This document shows, in pieces, positions 36,646 to 46,307 of a DNA stretch of 64,000 nt. This DNA comes from Clostridium prolinivorans (GTDB taxonomy: Bacteria; Bacillota; Clostridia; Clostridiales; Clostridiaceae). Positions within the stretch are counted from its first letter, which is position 1; every line of letters starts with the position of its first letter. The position numbers were made by a program, and so were the translations under genes. The stretch is taken from assembly GCF_004011155.1 (NCBI RefSeq), contig NZ_RJWG01000004.1, forward strand, positions 124,528 through 188,527, read 5' to 3'. Under the pieces are notes generated by a model. It was not told the DNA's origin and did no database searches. It worked only from the letters and a program-made list of their open reading frames with translations.

Positions 36646-36674
36646 ATTTTAACACATTCATAATTTTCTGTAAA
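36646..36674 (-). promoter_or_regulatory. probable promoter of the thr operon
   Basis: On the minus strand, -35 TTTACA (36669-36674) and -10 TAAAAT (36646-36651) have a 17-base spacer; a TG sits two bases before the -10 hexamer. It implies a leader of about 205 bases before thrC. Confidence 0.5.
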
Positions 36675-36752
36675 TCTCATTTTTATATTTTATGAAATTT
36701 CATTTTTATTATAATGCAAAACAGTCAGTTAATAAAACATGAAAATTAAATA

Positions 36753-36830
36753 TAGTCTAGTAAAATAATACCAATCAAATCAAAAATATCTTTTATTCTT
36801 AAAAGAAAGTGTTATTATTTTACTAGACTA
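36753..36830 (-). repeat. 18-bp perfect inverted repeat after the thiamine operon (possible terminator, family X/Y)
   Basis: Arms TAGTCTAGTAAAATAATA and TATTATTTTACTAGACTA enclose 42 bases. It follows the thiE stop codon on the minus strand and may end the thi operon, but the loop is long and no clean T tract follows. A related hairpin occurs at 48199-48267. Confidence 0.6.
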
Positions 36831-36856
36831 CTGTATTAAACTTTAGATATTTATAA

Positions 36857-37477
36857 TTAAATTAATTTTTTTAGCTCTTTTGCAGCTAATGTTATATTTT
36901 CTTTCCCTAATATACTTGAAACAACAGATATTCCATCAATATTAGCAGGTTCTAATAATCTTACATTATTAGTATTTATTCCTCCTATAGCAACAACAGG
37001 AATAGAAATATTTTCTTTTATTTCTTTTAATACCTCTATTGAAACTGCTTGTGCATCACTTTTAGTGGAAGTAGGAAATATAGCTCCAACTCCAATATAA
37101 TTTGCTCCATCCTTTTCTGCTTTTTTAGCTTCTTTTAAGTTTCTAGCAGAAACACCTAATATTTTATTTTCACCTAAAAGTTTTCTAGCTATTTTAGCTG
37201 GTATATCTTCCTGCCCTATATGAAGTCCTGCGGCATCTACCGCCAACGCAATATCTAATCTATCATTAATAATTAAAGGAATATTATATTTATCTGTAAT
37301 TTGCTTAATCTTTACTGCAGTATTATAAAAATCTAAAGAAGATATATTTTTTTCTCTAAGTTGAACTAATGTAACTCCACCTTTTATGCTTTCTTCTACA
37401 GCAGTATAAATATCTTTATTTTTTAATACATCTCTATCTGTAACAAGATAAAGTTTATAATCTACTTTAAAACTCAT
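36857..37477 (-). CDS. thiE: thiamine-phosphate synthase
   Basis: 206 residues. It joins HMP pyrophosphate and thiazole phosphate to thiamine phosphate. VQLREKN, the magnesium/diphosphate Asn-Asp in LIINDRLDIAL, GLHIGQEDIPA and GAIFPTSTKSDA are all present, so this is the true ThiE of the two related proteins in the operon. Start ATG at 37477 with AGAGGT upstream; it overlaps the thiM end by 11 bases. Last gene of the thi operon. Confidence 0.93.
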   Translation of the reverse strand: MSFKVDYKLYLVTDRDVLKNKDIYTAVEESIKGGVTLVQLREKNISSLDFYNTAVKIKQITDKYNIPLIINDRLDIALAVDAAGLHIGQEDIPAKIARKLLGENKILGVSARNLKEAKKAEKDGANYIGVGAIFPTSTKSDAQAVSIEVLKEIKENISIPVVAIGGINTNNVRLLEPANIDGISVVSSILGKENITLAAKELKKLI

Positions 37478-38303
37478 TTATTTTACCTCTCTTAATAATT
37501 ATTTCTTCAGATAAATTATAAACCGCATCTATTATATTAACTTTTAACATACCGCTCCCTTCATATTCTTTATTTAAATTTTCGTAAGCAATTTCTCCTG
37601 CTATACCCATTGTAACAATTCCTGCTAAAGCCGCTAAAAGTTCATCTTCTTCTGCTCCTAAATAAGAACCAATAAGAGATGAGCACATACATCCAGTACC
37701 TGTAACTTTAGACATAATCTTATGTCCATTTTCTACCGTGTAAAGAATTTTCCCATCTGTTATAATATCAATATCTCCAGTAATTGCCACTACTGTATTA
37801 AATTTTTTAGCGGCCTCTTTTGCTAAATTTTTGTTTTCTAAAAGTTTATTGTTATCTTCAAATATAGTTTCTGAAGCATCTACTCCTTTAGTATTGCTTT
37901 TTAATCCATAAAGAGTTTTTATTTCTGATATATTTCCCTTAATTACTGATAATTTTATTTCATCTATAATTTTATTGGCTATTTTAGTCCTATAAGGTGT
38001 AGCTCCTGCACCAACAGGATCTAAAATAACAGGTATATTTAGTTCATTGGCTTTTTTACAAGCTTTAATCATAGATTCTACAGTTTTACTATTTAATGTT
38101 CCTATATTAATAACAAGTGATGATGCCAAGCTCACCATATCAACAACTTCTTCAATTTCATCGGCCATAACTGGTGAAGCACCAACAGCAAGAGTAATGT
38201 TGGCACAGTCATTAACTGTAACATAATTTGTTATATGATGTACTAGAGGATTTTTTTCTTTTAGTTTATATAATAATTTTGCAATTTTTTCGCATGTTTC
38301 CAT
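37467..38303 (-). CDS. thiM: hydroxyethylthiazole kinase
   Basis: 278 residues from the ATG at 38301-38303 (GGGAGG ten bases upstream). It salvages hydroxyethylthiazole by phosphorylation. NPLVHHITNYVTVNDCANI is the N-terminal signature; VILDPVGAGATPYR and VTGTGCMCSSLIGSYL (with the catalytic Cys) follow. It lies downstream of thiD after a MITE-like element and overlaps thiE. The presence of thiM alongside a full de novo thiazole set means both salvage and synthesis are possible. Confidence 0.94.
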   Translation of the reverse strand: METCEKIAKLLYKLKEKNPLVHHITNYVTVNDCANITLAVGASPVMADEIEEVVDMVSLASSLVINIGTLNSKTVESMIKACKKANELNIPVILDPVGAGATPYRTKIANKIIDEIKLSVIKGNISEIKTLYGLKSNTKGVDASETIFEDNNKLLENKNLAKEAAKKFNTVVAITGDIDIITDGKILYTVENGHKIMSKVTGTGCMCSSLIGSYLGAEEDELLAALAGIVTMGIAGEIAYENLNKEYEGSGMLKVNIIDAVYNLSEEIIIKRGKINEF

Positions 38304-38334
38304 TTTATAAAAACCTCCCAATTAATAAATAAAA

Positions 38335-38489
38335 TAGACCTTTGCAAAATTCTAATCCATTGAATTTAAAGGCTTCCAAATACTAATATAGATGTTTTTC
38401 CCTCCACTTTTTAATCAAAACTGTATCAATTTATATAGGAAATTCACCATAAGCCTTTAAATACTGTACTACCATTTTGCAATCGTCTA
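38335..38489. mobile_element. MITE-like imperfect palindromic element between thiD and thiM
   Basis: About 155 bp with inverted end arms of about 40 bases. The left arm (38335-38375) and the right arm (38451-38489), read as complements, share TAGAC, TTGCAAAAT and TTTAAAGGCTT in order. The middle has no open frame. Terminal inverted repeats with a short non-coding centre are the features of a MITE, but no flanking target duplication could be fixed and no partner transposase lies in the window. It sits inside an operon, so it must allow read-through. Confidence 0.5.
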
Positions 38490-38511
38490 AATAAATAAAA
38501 ATATATTAAAA

Positions 38512-39330
38512 CTAGATTATACCTGCTTTTTTATATAATTCATAAAAATGGTGTGTAGGCCCAACACCATGTCCAATATCTAAAGAATGTTCTATTGCTA
38601 TTGTTATATATTCTTTTGCTTTTTTAACTGCATCCTTTATTTTATATTCAAGAGCTAAATTTGCAGTTATAGCTGAAGATAATGTGCATCCAGTACCATG
38701 AGTATTTTTTGTTTGTATTCTTTTAGAGAATAGACATGTAATATCCTTACCATCATAAAGTACATCTACTGCATCACCTTCCATATGTCCTCCTTTTAAA
38801 AGTACATTTTTGCACCCTAATTTATAAATTTCTTTTGCTGCTTTTTTCATATCTTCAATTGTTTTTATTGAAATTTTTTCTGCATTTATCTCTTTTAAAA
38901 TTTCACATGCCTCTGGTATATTAGGAGTAATAAGAAAAGCTTGAGGAATTAATTTTTTAATTAAAGCACTTTTTGCTTCTGGATTTAATAATGCATATCC
39001 ACTTTTTGATATCATTACAGGATCTAAAACAACATTTTTTGCTTTATATTGCTGAAGCTTTTGAGCAATAGCCTCAATTGTTGTAATCTTAGAAACCATA
39101 CCAATTTTAACTGCATCTACTTCTATATCTGTAAAAATAGCATCAATTTGAGATTTAATAATAGACTCATTTATATCTTGAACTGCAAAAACACCTTGAG
39201 TATTTTGTGCTGTTACTGCAGTTATAACACTCATTCCATATACACCATTTGCACTAAAAGTTTTTAAATCCGCCTGTATTCCAGCTCCTCCACAGCTATC
39301 AGATCCAGCAATTGTAAGTACATTTTTCAC
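38512..39330 (-). CDS. thiD: hydroxymethylpyrimidine/phosphomethylpyrimidine kinase
   Basis: 272 residues, GTG start at 39328-39330 with GGAG upstream. It phosphorylates HMP and HMP-P to the pyrophosphate used by Thi[19 protein letters not shown] is the N-terminal ribokinase-type motif; [13 protein letters not shown] and [14 protein letters not shown] (catalytic region) are intact. It is located between tenI and thiM in the thi operon. Confidence 0.95.
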   Translation of the reverse strand: MKNVLTIAGSDSCGGAGIQADLKTFSANGVYGMSVITAVTAQNTQGVFAVQDINESIIKSQIDAIFTDIEVDAVKIGMVSKITTIEAIAQKLQQYKAKNVVLDPVMISKSGYALLNPEAKSALIKKLIPQAFLITPNIPEACEILKEINAEKISIKTIEDMKKAAKEIYKLGCKNVLLKGGHMEGDAVDVLYDGKDITCLFSKRIQTKNTHGTGCTLSSAITANLALEYKIKDAVKKAKEYITIAIEHSLDIGHGVGPTHHFYELYKKAGII

Positions 39331-39407
39331 TTTTTATCATCTCCTTACAAATTTATTGAACTATAGTTTTTAGACTTATTATAATTGTAGAAATGTGTTT
39401 TAATTAT

Positions 39408-40013
39408 TTACATTATTTTACTAATTGTATTTTTTAAATTATACACTAATTTCTCGGCATTTTCTGATTCCATTACAGAAGACATAACTGCAATCCCATC
39501 CGCACCACACTCTAATACTTCCTTAACATTATTTTCATTTATTCCTCCTATTGCTATAACAGGTATTGTTAAAGCACTGCATATATTTTTTAAAAATGTT
39601 ATACCTCTACCTGGTACATCTTTTTTACAAGAAGTATTATATATATGCCCTGCGATAACATAATCAGCACCTTTATTTTCTGCAGCAATGCCTTCTTCCA
39701 AAGAATGTATTGAAACTCCTAATAATTTATTATACTGTTTATCAAAATTCATAAAACTTTCATAACTTAAATGAATACCTGCAGTTTGCGATATTTTTCC
39801 TACTTTATAACTTCCATTAACTATTAAAGGTATATTTCCGTCCATATATTCCAATATTTTTATTGTAATTTCATAAAGTTCTTTTTCAGATAAATCTTTT
39901 TCTCTTAAAATAATAGCGTCAGCTCCACCTTTAATAGAAGATTTTATTTTATCTTCTAAGCTTCCATTTTTAATTAATTTTCTATTTGTGACAACATAAA
40001 GTTTTTTACTCAT
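39408..40013 (-). CDS. tenI: TenI-like thiazole tautomerase (ThiE paralogue)
   Basis: 201 residues of the ThiE/TenI barrel family. The ThiE catalytic Asn-Asp-Arg is replaced (IPLIVNGSYKVG) and the GQ-x-D motif is replaced by HLSYESF. Instead, AGHIYNTSCKKDVPGRGI and IPVIAIGGINENNV match the TenI signature G-H-I-x-x-T-x-x-K-K-x-x-x-x-R-G. TenI aromatises the thiazole product of ThiG, which fits its place directly after thiH. Automatic annotation would often call it thiamine-phosphate synthase. The ATG at 40013 overlaps the end of thiH, so translation is coupled. Confidence 0.8.
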   Translation of the reverse strand: MSKKLYVVTNRKLIKNGSLEDKIKSSIKGGADAIILREKDLSEKELYEITIKILEYMDGNIPLIVNGSYKVGKISQTAGIHLSYESFMNFDKQYNKLLGVSIHSLEEGIAAENKGADYVIAGHIYNTSCKKDVPGRGITFLKNICSALTIPVIAIGGINENNVKEVLECGADGIAVMSSVMESENAEKLVYNLKNTISKIM

Positions 40014-40014
40014 A

Positions 40015-41127
40015 CTACATCACATTCTCCCAATCTTTAAAAATAGCGCAATAGCCTTTTGATTCAAGCATAGCTTTAATTTCCTCTACAGATCTTTTAT
40101 CGGAAACTTCAAATTGAGCTTCTCCAGTATCTTCAATAGATGTAGAATGCCCACCAACTGCTGTTGATACTCCTGCAGACATTTTTGTAACCCCTAATGG
40201 TATTAAATTGTCTCTTAACTTAGCACTTTCTCTTGTTGTTATATTTATTCCAGCTCTAGGTAGAAATAATTTAAAAGCTAACATTATTTGTACCATATTT
40301 TTGTCAGTTATCTCTTGTATGTCATTAAAACTTCCAGCGTGGGGTCTTATCCTTGGAACAGACATACTCATCTCCATATGTGGAAAGTTATCTTCTATAT
40401 ATTTAGCATGAAGTCCTGAAAAAAAAGCTTCTTTTCTCCAGTCTGAAAGTCCATATAAAGCACCTACTCCAAGTGTTCTTATTCCTGCCCTGCAAGCTCT
40501 TTCAGGTGTTTCAATTCTAAATTTGAAATCCTTTTTAGGACCAGATAAATGAACTTTATCATATATATCCATATCATAAGTTTCTTGATATATGGTTAGT
40601 CCATCTACTCCACACTCTACAAGTTCTATATATTCTTTTTCTTCAAGAGGATATATTTCTATAGTTATAGAGCTAAAATATTTTTTTAAAATTTTTACGC
40701 TATCTTTTATATAAGATATAGGACTATGGAAACGTGATTCTCCTGTAAGAAGCATTACATGTTTAAGCCCAGTAGCTTGTATATTTTTTGCTTCTTCTTC
40801 CAATTCTTCAAGAGTTAATTTTTTTCTCTTAATTTTATTTTCAACATTATAACCACAGTAAATGCATTTATTTACACAATAATTTGAAATATATATTGGA
40901 GTATATAAAAGTACTGCCTTACCAAAATTATTTAAAGATTGTTTATGCACCTTTTGAGCCATAATTTCTATAAAGTTTTCTGCTGCTGGAGATAAAAGAC
41001 ATAAAAAATCTTCGTTGCTTAAATAATCTTTGCTTAACACATTTATTATTTTATCTTCAGTAACAGTATCTAAAAAATTCTTAAAGTCAAAGTTTTGAAG
41101 TTCTTTACATATATCATAAAAACTCAT
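40015..41127 (-). CDS. thiH: 2-iminoacetate synthase (radical SAM)
   Basis: 370 residues. It cleaves tyrosine to give dehydroglycine for thiazole formation, the anaerobic alternative to the glycine oxidase ThiO. The radical SAM cluster motif is CVNKCIYCGYN (Cys-x3-Cys-x2-Cys). YQETYD and MSMSVPRIRPHAGSF are ThiH blocks. Start ATG at 41127. It follows thiG directly. Use of ThiH agrees with an anaerobic host. Confidence 0.95.
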   Translation of the reverse strand: MSFYDICKELQNFDFKNFLDTVTEDKIINVLSKDYLSNEDFLCLLSPAAENFIEIMAQKVHKQSLNNFGKAVLLYTPIYISNYCVNKCIYCGYNVENKIKRKKLTLEELEEEAKNIQATGLKHVMLLTGESRFHSPISYIKDSVKILKKYFSSITIEIYPLEEKEYIELVECGVDGLTIYQETYDMDIYDKVHLSGPKKDFKFRIETPERACRAGIRTLGVGALYGLSDWRKEAFFSGLHAKYIEDNFPHMEMSMSVPRIRPHAGSFNDIQEITDKNMVQIMLAFKLFLPRAGINITTRESAKLRDNLIPLGVTKMSAGVSTAVGGHSTSIEDTGEAQFEVSDKRSVEEIKAMLESKGYCAIFKDWENVM

Positions 41128-41138
41128 ATTATCACTTC

Positions 41139-41903
41139 CTATCTTAAAAAGCCTGTTAATGGTGAAGAAGCATCTGCATAAAGTTTTTGTACTCCAAGTC
41201 CTGAAATATATGCTTTTCTTCCTGCCTCTACTGAAAGTTTAAATGCCTCTGCCATAATAACAGGATCTCCTGCAGTGGCTAAAGCAGTGTTTATTAATAC
41301 TGCAGAAGCCCCCATTTCCATAGCTTTTGCTGCATCTGACGGTTTACCTATTCCTGCATCTACTATAATTGGAACTTTTATTTCTTCTATAAGAATTTTA
41401 ATCATTTCTTTTGTTCTAATACCTCTATTTGTCCCAATAGGTGCTCCAAGAGGCATAACTGCAGCTGCTCCTGCATCTACCATTCTCCTTGCATCCATCA
41501 AATCTGGATTCATATATGGAAGGACTACAAAACCTTCCTTGGCAAGAATTTCTGTTGCTTTTATAGTTTCATAATTATCAGGAAGAAGGTATTTATTATC
41601 TGAAATTATTTCAATTTTTATCCAATTACCACATCCAGCTGCTTTTGCTAGTCTTGCTAGTCTAATTGCTTCTTGCGCATTTCTTGCTCCTGAAGTATTA
41701 GGCATTATAATACATTCTTTATCTATATAATTTAAAATATTTTCTTCTTCTGATTCAAAATCTACTCTCCTTATTGCAGCAGTAACAACTTGAGCACCGC
41801 TTGATTTTATAATATCAGGAATAATCTTATTCGTTGAATACTTACCCGTACCTATAAAAAGTCTGCTTTTTATCTCTCTGCCACCTATAACTAATTTATC
41901 CAT
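41139..41903 (-). CDS. thiG: thiazole synthase
   Basis: 254 residues. It builds the thiazole ring from deoxyxylulose phosphate, dehydroglycine and ThiS-thiocarboxylate. [18 protein letters not shown] opens the barrel, TAAIRRVDF is a family block, [15 protein letters not shown] carries the conserved Lys, and [21 protein letters not shown] plus [15 protein letters not shown] bind phosphate. Start ATG at 41903 with GGGGAGG upstream. It lies between thiF and thiH. Confidence 0.96.
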   Translation of the reverse strand: MDKLVIGGREIKSRLFIGTGKYSTNKIIPDIIKSSGAQVVTAAIRRVDFESEEENILNYIDKECIIMPNTSGARNAQEAIRLARLAKAAGCGNWIKIEIISDNKYLLPDNYETIKATEILAKEGFVVLPYMNPDLMDARRMVDAGAAAVMPLGAPIGTNRGIRTKEMIKILIEEIKVPIIVDAGIGKPSDAAKAMEMGASAVLINTALATAGDPVIMAEAFKLSVEAGRKAYISGLGVQKLYADASSPLTGFLR

Positions 41904-41907
41904 ATAA

Positions 41908-42711
41908 TTAATTTTCCTCCCCTATTATTAATCTAACAGCTATATTAGCCTGATGATTAGCTGCAACTGCTACTCTTGGTGCCATAAGGCCTAAACCTTC
42001 TTTAGCCTCTGCTTCCATATCTCCTACAATATAAAAGTTTTCTTTTACTCGTCTAGTTACTATGGTATTGGCTGTATAATGGCCTGCTACTCCAGATGCA
42101 GCAATTATCTTTTTATCTTTCATCTTAGTTATTACAGTATTAACAATCATTGACTTACAAATTGGATTATCAAAAGCTTCTATTATAATATCCACATTCT
42201 TAAAAATTTTTTGAACACTGTTTTCATCTAAATATGTGTCAAAACTTTCTACATCTACAAAAGGATTGCAATCTTTTAAAATTTCCTTCATTGCTTCTGT
42301 TTTTTTCATACCTATATGTTTTACAAAATAATACTGCCTATTTAAATTGCTTGGCTCTACAACATCAAAATCAGCAATAACTAGTTTACCTATACCCATT
42401 CTTGTAAGTGATACAGCGGCATTTGAACCAAGACCTCCAAGACCTGCTATTCCTACTTTTGCCTTTTTTAATTTTTCATGTATATAAGGAGTATGTCTGG
42501 AAACCATTAATGTTTCCAGTTCCTCCTTTTTAGGTATTTCTCCTTTTTTTATTAAAGCTACTTTATCAAAAGGTTTTAAATGTATATCTTTATTTACAGG
42601 AAATCCATTATAAATTATAATATCTGCATCCTTTTTATATTTTTCTTTTATTTGAAATATTGTTGAATAGTTTTCTACTTCTAATATTTTTTCATTTATA
42701 TATATCTGCAT
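41908..42711 (-). CDS. thiF: ThiF-type adenylyltransferase with N-terminal ubiquitin-like domain
   Basis: 267 residues. It activates the ThiS C-terminus by adenylation for sulfur transfer. Residues about 1-65 form a ThiS-like beta-grasp domain without the C-terminal Gly-Gly, followed by the E1-type domain: [17 protein letters not shown] (nucleotide binding), SNLNRQYYF (Arg finger) and [11 protein letters not shown]. The zinc-binding Cys pairs of E. coli ThiF are not apparent. The fused domain is a known variant in Firmicutes and may aid ThiS binding. It starts one base after the thiS gene ends. Confidence 0.92.
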   Translation of the reverse strand: MQIYINEKILEVENYSTIFQIKEKYKKDADIIIYNGFPVNKDIHLKPFDKVALIKKGEIPKKEELETLMVSRHTPYIHEKLKKAKVGIAGLGGLGSNAAVSLTRMGIGKLVIADFDVVEPSNLNRQYYFVKHIGMKKTEAMKEILKDCNPFVDVESFDTYLDENSVQKIFKNVDIIIEAFDNPICKSMIVNTVITKMKDKKIIAASGVAGHYTANTIVTRRVKENFYIVGDMEAEAKEGLGLMAPRVAVAANHQANIAVRLIIGEEN

Positions 42712-42906
42712 TTAACCTCCTCCTACAAATCTTATTATTTCTACCTTTGAGTAGCTATATAGTTTTTTTTGTGAATATTCATCTTTAGGTATAATATCCA
42801 TATCTACTTCTACGACTACTCTATCAGAATGAATATTAAGATTTTCAAGCAATTCTTTAACTGTTATGCTATCTTTAAAATTCATTTCTTTACCATTTAC
42901 TATCAC
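42712..42906 (-). CDS. thiS: sulfur carrier protein ThiS
   Basis: 64 residues, GTG start at 42904-42906 with GGAGGTG upstream. The protein carries sulfur as a C-terminal thiocarboxylate. It ends IIRFVGGG; the diglycine end required for activation is present, with one extra Gly. NGKEMNF and VKELLENLNI are typical ThiS segments. Second gene of the thi operon, between thiC and thiF. Confidence 0.93.
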   Translation of the reverse strand: MIVNGKEMNFKDSITVKELLENLNIHSDRVVVEVDMDIIPKDEYSQKKLYSYSKVEIIRFVGGG

Positions 42907-42939
42907 TCTTACACCTCCCTTTTTTTAAAGTTAAAAATA

Positions 42940-44238
42940 CTACATATTTAAATTTTCATTATTAAGAACTTTTTTCATAGTTCTTACAGCACACATTTTC
43001 CCACACATAGTACAGCTATCTGCATGTTCTGGTAGAGATTCTTCTCTATATCTTCTAGCCTTTTCTTCATCAATTGATAATTCAAACATCTTTTCCCAAT
43101 CTAATTCTGCTCTTGCCTTACTCATAGCATTGTCCCATTCAATTGCTCCTTTAATTCCTTTTGCAATATCTGCAGCATGAGCTGCTATTTTTGAAGCAAT
43201 TATACCTTCCTTCATATCTTCAACATTAGGTAATCTTAAATGTTCAGCTGGTGTAACATAACAAAGAAAATCAGCTCCACTAGCTGCTGCTATAGCTCCT
43301 CCTATTGCTGATGTTATGTGATCATAGCCTGGAGCAATATCTGTTACTAATGGACCTAAAACATAAAAAGGAGCTCCATGGCATAATTTTTTTTCAAGAA
43401 TCATATTAGCTTGAATTTCATTTATAGGCATATGACCTGGTCCTTCTATCATAACTTGTACATTCCTTTCCCAAGCTCTTTTTGTAAGTTCACCTAATAC
43501 AATAAGTTCTTTTATTTGTGATGCATCAGTAGCATCTTTTATTGAACCTGGTCTGCAAGCATCTCCTAGTGATATCGTTATATCATATTTTTCACATATA
43601 TCTAAAAGCCTGTCATAGTACTCATAAAATGGATTTTCAGCTTTATTTAATTCCATCCAAGCAAATAAAAGTGAACCACCTCTTGAAACTATATTGGTAA
43701 GTCTTTTATTTCTTTTAAATGTTTCCGCAGTTTCTCTATTTAATCCAGCATGTATTGTTATAAAATCTACACCATCTTCTCCATGCTTTTCTACAACTTT
43801 AAAAAATTCATCTACAGTTATATCTTTTAGTTCTTTTTCATAAAATCCAATAGCGTCATATACAGGAACTGTTCCTAACATAGCTGTGGACATATTTATT
43901 ATTTTTTTTCTTAAATCTTCTGTCTTTCCATAGTTTGATAAATCCATTATTGCTTCAGCTTTCATATCTAAAGCAATTTTAACCTTATCTAATTCTTTTT
44001 CCATGTTACAGCAATCTTTTGATATACCCAAATTTACATTTATCTTTGTTCTAAGTCCTTGTCCAATACCTTCCGGGCTTAAAGTTTTATGATTTTTATT
44101 TGCTGGTATTACAACTTTCCCTTCTGCTATTAAGTTTCTAAGTTCTTCAACTTTCATTTTTTCTTTTTCTGCAACTATTCTCATTTCTTCTGTAATTATA
44201 CCCTTTTTAGCTGCATCCATTTGTGTTGTGTAATTCAT
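42940..44238 (-). CDS. thiC: phosphomethylpyrimidine synthase
   Basis: 432 residues from the ATG at 44236-44238 (AAGGAG eight bases upstream; the longer GTG start is in the ribosome site). A radical SAM enzyme that rearranges AIR into HMP-P. The iron-sulfur motif [11 protein letters not shown] lies at the C-terminus (Cys-x2-Cys-x4-Cys). [30 protein letters not shown] and [11 protein letters not shown] are ThiC blocks. First gene of the operon, behind the TPP riboswitch and two terminators. Confidence 0.97.
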   Translation of the reverse strand: MNYTTQMDAAKKGIITEEMRIVAEKEKMKVEELRNLIAEGKVVIPANKNHKTLSPEGIGQGLRTKINVNLGISKDCCNMEKELDKVKIALDMKAEAIMDLSNYGKTEDLRKKIINMSTAMLGTVPVYDAIGFYEKELKDITVDEFFKVVEKHGEDGVDFITIHAGLNRETAETFKRNKRLTNIVSRGGSLLFAWMELNKAENPFYEYYDRLLDICEKYDITISLGDACRPGSIKDATDASQIKELIVLGELTKRAWERNVQVMIEGPGHMPINEIQANMILEKKLCHGAPFYVLGPLVTDIAPGYDHITSAIGGAIAAASGADFLCYVTPAEHLRLPNVEDMKEGIIASKIAAHAADIAKGIKGAIEWDNAMSKARAELDWEKMFELSIDEEKARRYREESLPEHADSCTMCGKMCAVRTMKKVLNNENLNM

Positions 44239-44263
44239 TACTATCACTCCTTAAAAATAATAA

Positions 44264-44298
44264 AAACAGCCTTATGCTAAAGGTGCGTAAGGCTGTTT
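44264..44298 (-). terminator. second terminator in the thiC leader
   Basis: Stem AAACAGCCTTA / TAAGGCTGTTT (loop about 13 bases), followed on the minus strand by TTATTATTTTT. It is located between the first terminator and the thiC ribosome site. Confidence 0.8.
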
Positions 44299-44328
44299 TA
44301 TTATTTAAATACTATATGTAATAAAAAA

Positions 44329-44346
44329 AGCTTGCAAAAGCAAGCT
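44329..44346 (-). terminator. first terminator in the thiC leader
   Basis: Compact perfect stem AGCTTGC / GCAAGCT with a TTTT loop and a run of T directly after it on the minus strand. It begins about 20 bases after the TPP aptamer, so it is the likely ligand-controlled expression platform. Confidence 0.85.
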
Positions 44347-44366
44347 CTGTATTTAAAAACAGACCT

Positions 44367-44450
44367 CTCGCTTCCCTACGGTGGTTCTAACCACATCAGG
44401 TTCATAGAGTTAGGATTTCTCCTTCTCAGCCTTACGGCACCCCTAGCAAG
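44367..44450 (-). promoter_or_regulatory. TPP riboswitch (THI box) upstream of thiC
   Basis: The minus strand contains the conserved blocks GGGGTGCC, GGCTGAGA, CCTGATGTGGTTAGAACC and GTAGGGAAGC in order. Outer helix P1 pairs CTTGCT (44445-44450) with AGCGAG (44367-44372). Binding of thiamine pyrophosphate is expected to favour termination downstream and shut off the thi operon. Confidence 0.96.
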
Positions 44451-44544
44451 TGGATTAAATATAATATTTTGTTTTTCTATAATTATACATTATATTAGTA
44501 TATTTGTAAAATACTTTTTAAATTTTATAAGTGTTTTTTATTAT

Positions 44545-45006
44545 TTAAAATTGTTTTAAAAGATTAGCCATTTCAATTGCAGTAACTGCTGCATCATATC
44601 CTTTATTTCCGCCTTTTGTTCCTGCTCTTTCAATTGCCTGATCTATTGTATCAGTTGTAAGTACACCAAATATTATAGGAGTTTCTGTTTCTAATGACAC
44701 ATTAGCAATCCCTTTTGATACTTCACTTGATACATAATCAAAATGAGGTGTAGCACCTCTAATAACTGCACCTAAACATATAATCGCATCATATTTATTA
44801 GATTTAGCTAATTTTTTTGCAGTTAATGGAATTTCAAATGCTCCAGGAACCCAAGTTATCTCAATATCATCTTCTAATGCTCCATGACGTTTTAAAGCAT
44901 CTAAAGCTCCTGACAAAAGCTTGCTTCCAATAAATTCATTAAATCTTCCTACAACAATTCCAAATTTTAATCCTTGAGATATTAATTTTCCTTCATATAT
45001 TTTCAT
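44545..45006 (-). CDS. ribH: 6,7-dimethyl-8-ribityllumazine synthase
   Basis: 153 residues. It condenses the DHBP and pyrimidine intermediates to lumazine. [34 protein letters not shown] (catalytic His) and [16 protein letters not shown] are present. Start ATG at 45006 with GAGGAGG upstream. Last gene of ribD-ribE-ribBA-ribH; no strong terminator is seen before the thi leader on the same strand. Confidence 0.96.
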   Translation of the reverse strand: MKIYEGKLISQGLKFGIVVGRFNEFIGSKLLSGALDALKRHGALEDDIEITWVPGAFEIPLTAKKLAKSNKYDAIICLGAVIRGATPHFDYVSSEVSKGIANVSLETETPIIFGVLTTDTIDQAIERAGTKGGNKGYDAAVTAIEMANLLKQF

Positions 45007-45045
45007 TTATTTTCCTCCTCATAAATTTTTATTATTATTTATTAT

Positions 45046-46290
45046 TTAATCTTGCTTTACATTATTTAAATTACTATAATTGTTTTTTTCATTAAAATTT
45101 AGTATATGTCCAAGTTTTTGTTTTTTTGTTTTTAAATAAAATTCATTTTTTTCATTATGATTCATTTGTATTGGTATTCTTTGGATAACTTCTATACCAT
45201 ATCCAGAAAGTCCTGATATTTTTTTAGGATTGTTAGTCATAAGTCTTAACTTTTTAACCCCAAGGTCTACTAAAATTTGTGCACCAATTCCATAGTCTCT
45301 CATATCAGCAGGAAAACCTAATGCTAAATTAGCTTCTACAGTATCCATGCCTTGATCTTGAAGTGCATATGCCTTAATTTTATTTATAAGCCCTATGCCC
45401 CTTCCCTCTTGTCTCATATAAAGAAGAATACCTCTCCCTTCTTCTTCTATTTTTTTCATAGCTTCAGCAAGTTGTTCTCCACAATCACACCTTAATGATC
45501 CAAAGGCATCTCCTGTAAGACATTCCGAATGAACTCTTATAAGTACAGGTTCTCCATTTGAAATATCTCCCTTAACTAAAGCAATATGATGCTCACCATT
45601 TAAAGTGTTTTCATACCCAATAATTTTAAATTCACCATATTTTGTAGGCATTTTAGCTTCAGTAACTCTCTTTACACATTTTTCATTCTTTATTCTATAA
45701 GCAATTAAATCTGCAATTGTAATAATTTTAAGATTATGTTCTTTAGCATACTCAATAAGTTTAGGAGTTCTAGCCATAGTTCCATCTTCATTCATTATTT
45801 CACATATAACCCCTGCTGGATATAATCCTGCAATTTTAGCTAAATCTACCGCTGCTTCAGTATGTCCTGCTCTTTTAAGTACTCCACCTTCTTTTGCTTC
45901 AAGAGGGAAAACATGTCCCGGCCTTCTAAAGTCTTCTTCTGAAGAATTTAAATCTAAAACCTTTTGTATTGTAAAAGCCCTCTCAAAAGCAGAAATACCT
46001 GTATCTGTATAAGCAGCATCTATTGATACTGTAAATGCAGTGCAGTGAGATTCTGTATTATGTTCTACCATAGGAGGTATATTTAATTTTCTTAATCTTT
46101 CTCCTATAATAGGCATACAAATAAGTCCTCTCCCATATTTAGCCATAAAATTAATAGCTTCTGGAGTAACTTTTTCTGCAGCCATTAATAAATCTCCCTC
46201 GTTTTCTCTATCTTCATCATCTATTACAATTACCATTTTACCTTCTTTAATATCTTCAATTGCTTCTTCAATTGTATTAAATTTATACAT
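45046..46290 (-). CDS. ribBA: bifunctional DHBP synthase / GTP cyclohydrolase II
   Basis: 414 residues. The N-terminal half (about 1-200) makes dihydroxybutanone phosphate: [18 protein letters not shown] and [19 protein letters not shown]... show the metal and substrate residues. The C-terminal half opens [23 protein letters not shown] has the zinc Cys residues, followed by [10 protein letters not shown] and LMTNNPKK. The last 20 or so residues form an Asn/Lys-rich tail beyond the usual end. Third gene of the rib operon. Confidence 0.96.
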   Translation of the reverse strand: MYKFNTIEEAIEDIKEGKMVIVIDDEDRENEGDLLMAAEKVTPEAINFMAKYGRGLICMPIIGERLRKLNIPPMVEHNTESHCTAFTVSIDAAYTDTGISAFERAFTIQKVLDLNSSEEDFRRPGHVFPLEAKEGGVLKRAGHTEAAVDLAKIAGLYPAGVICEIMNEDGTMARTPKLIEYAKEHNLKIITIADLIAYRIKNEKCVKRVTEAKMPTKYGEFKIIGYENTLNGEHHIALVKGDISNGEPVLIRVHSECLTGDAFGSLRCDCGEQLAEAMKKIEEEGRGILLYMRQEGRGIGLINKIKAYALQDQGMDTVEANLALGFPADMRDYGIGAQILVDLGVKKLRLMTNNPKKISGLSGYGIEVIQRIPIQMNHNEKNEFYLKTKKQKLGHILNFNEKNNYSNLNNVKQD

Positions 46291-46307
46291 AATTTATCCT
46301 CCTTTCT

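Larger units (their letters stand above)
36433..36856. other. intergenic region between thrC and thiE
   Basis: About 420 bases without a gene. It holds the likely thr operon promoter (36646-36674) with a leader of about 200 bases, and a long inverted repeat near thiE (36753-36830). No T-box or other known leader RNA motif could be recognised in the leader. Confidence 0.6.
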
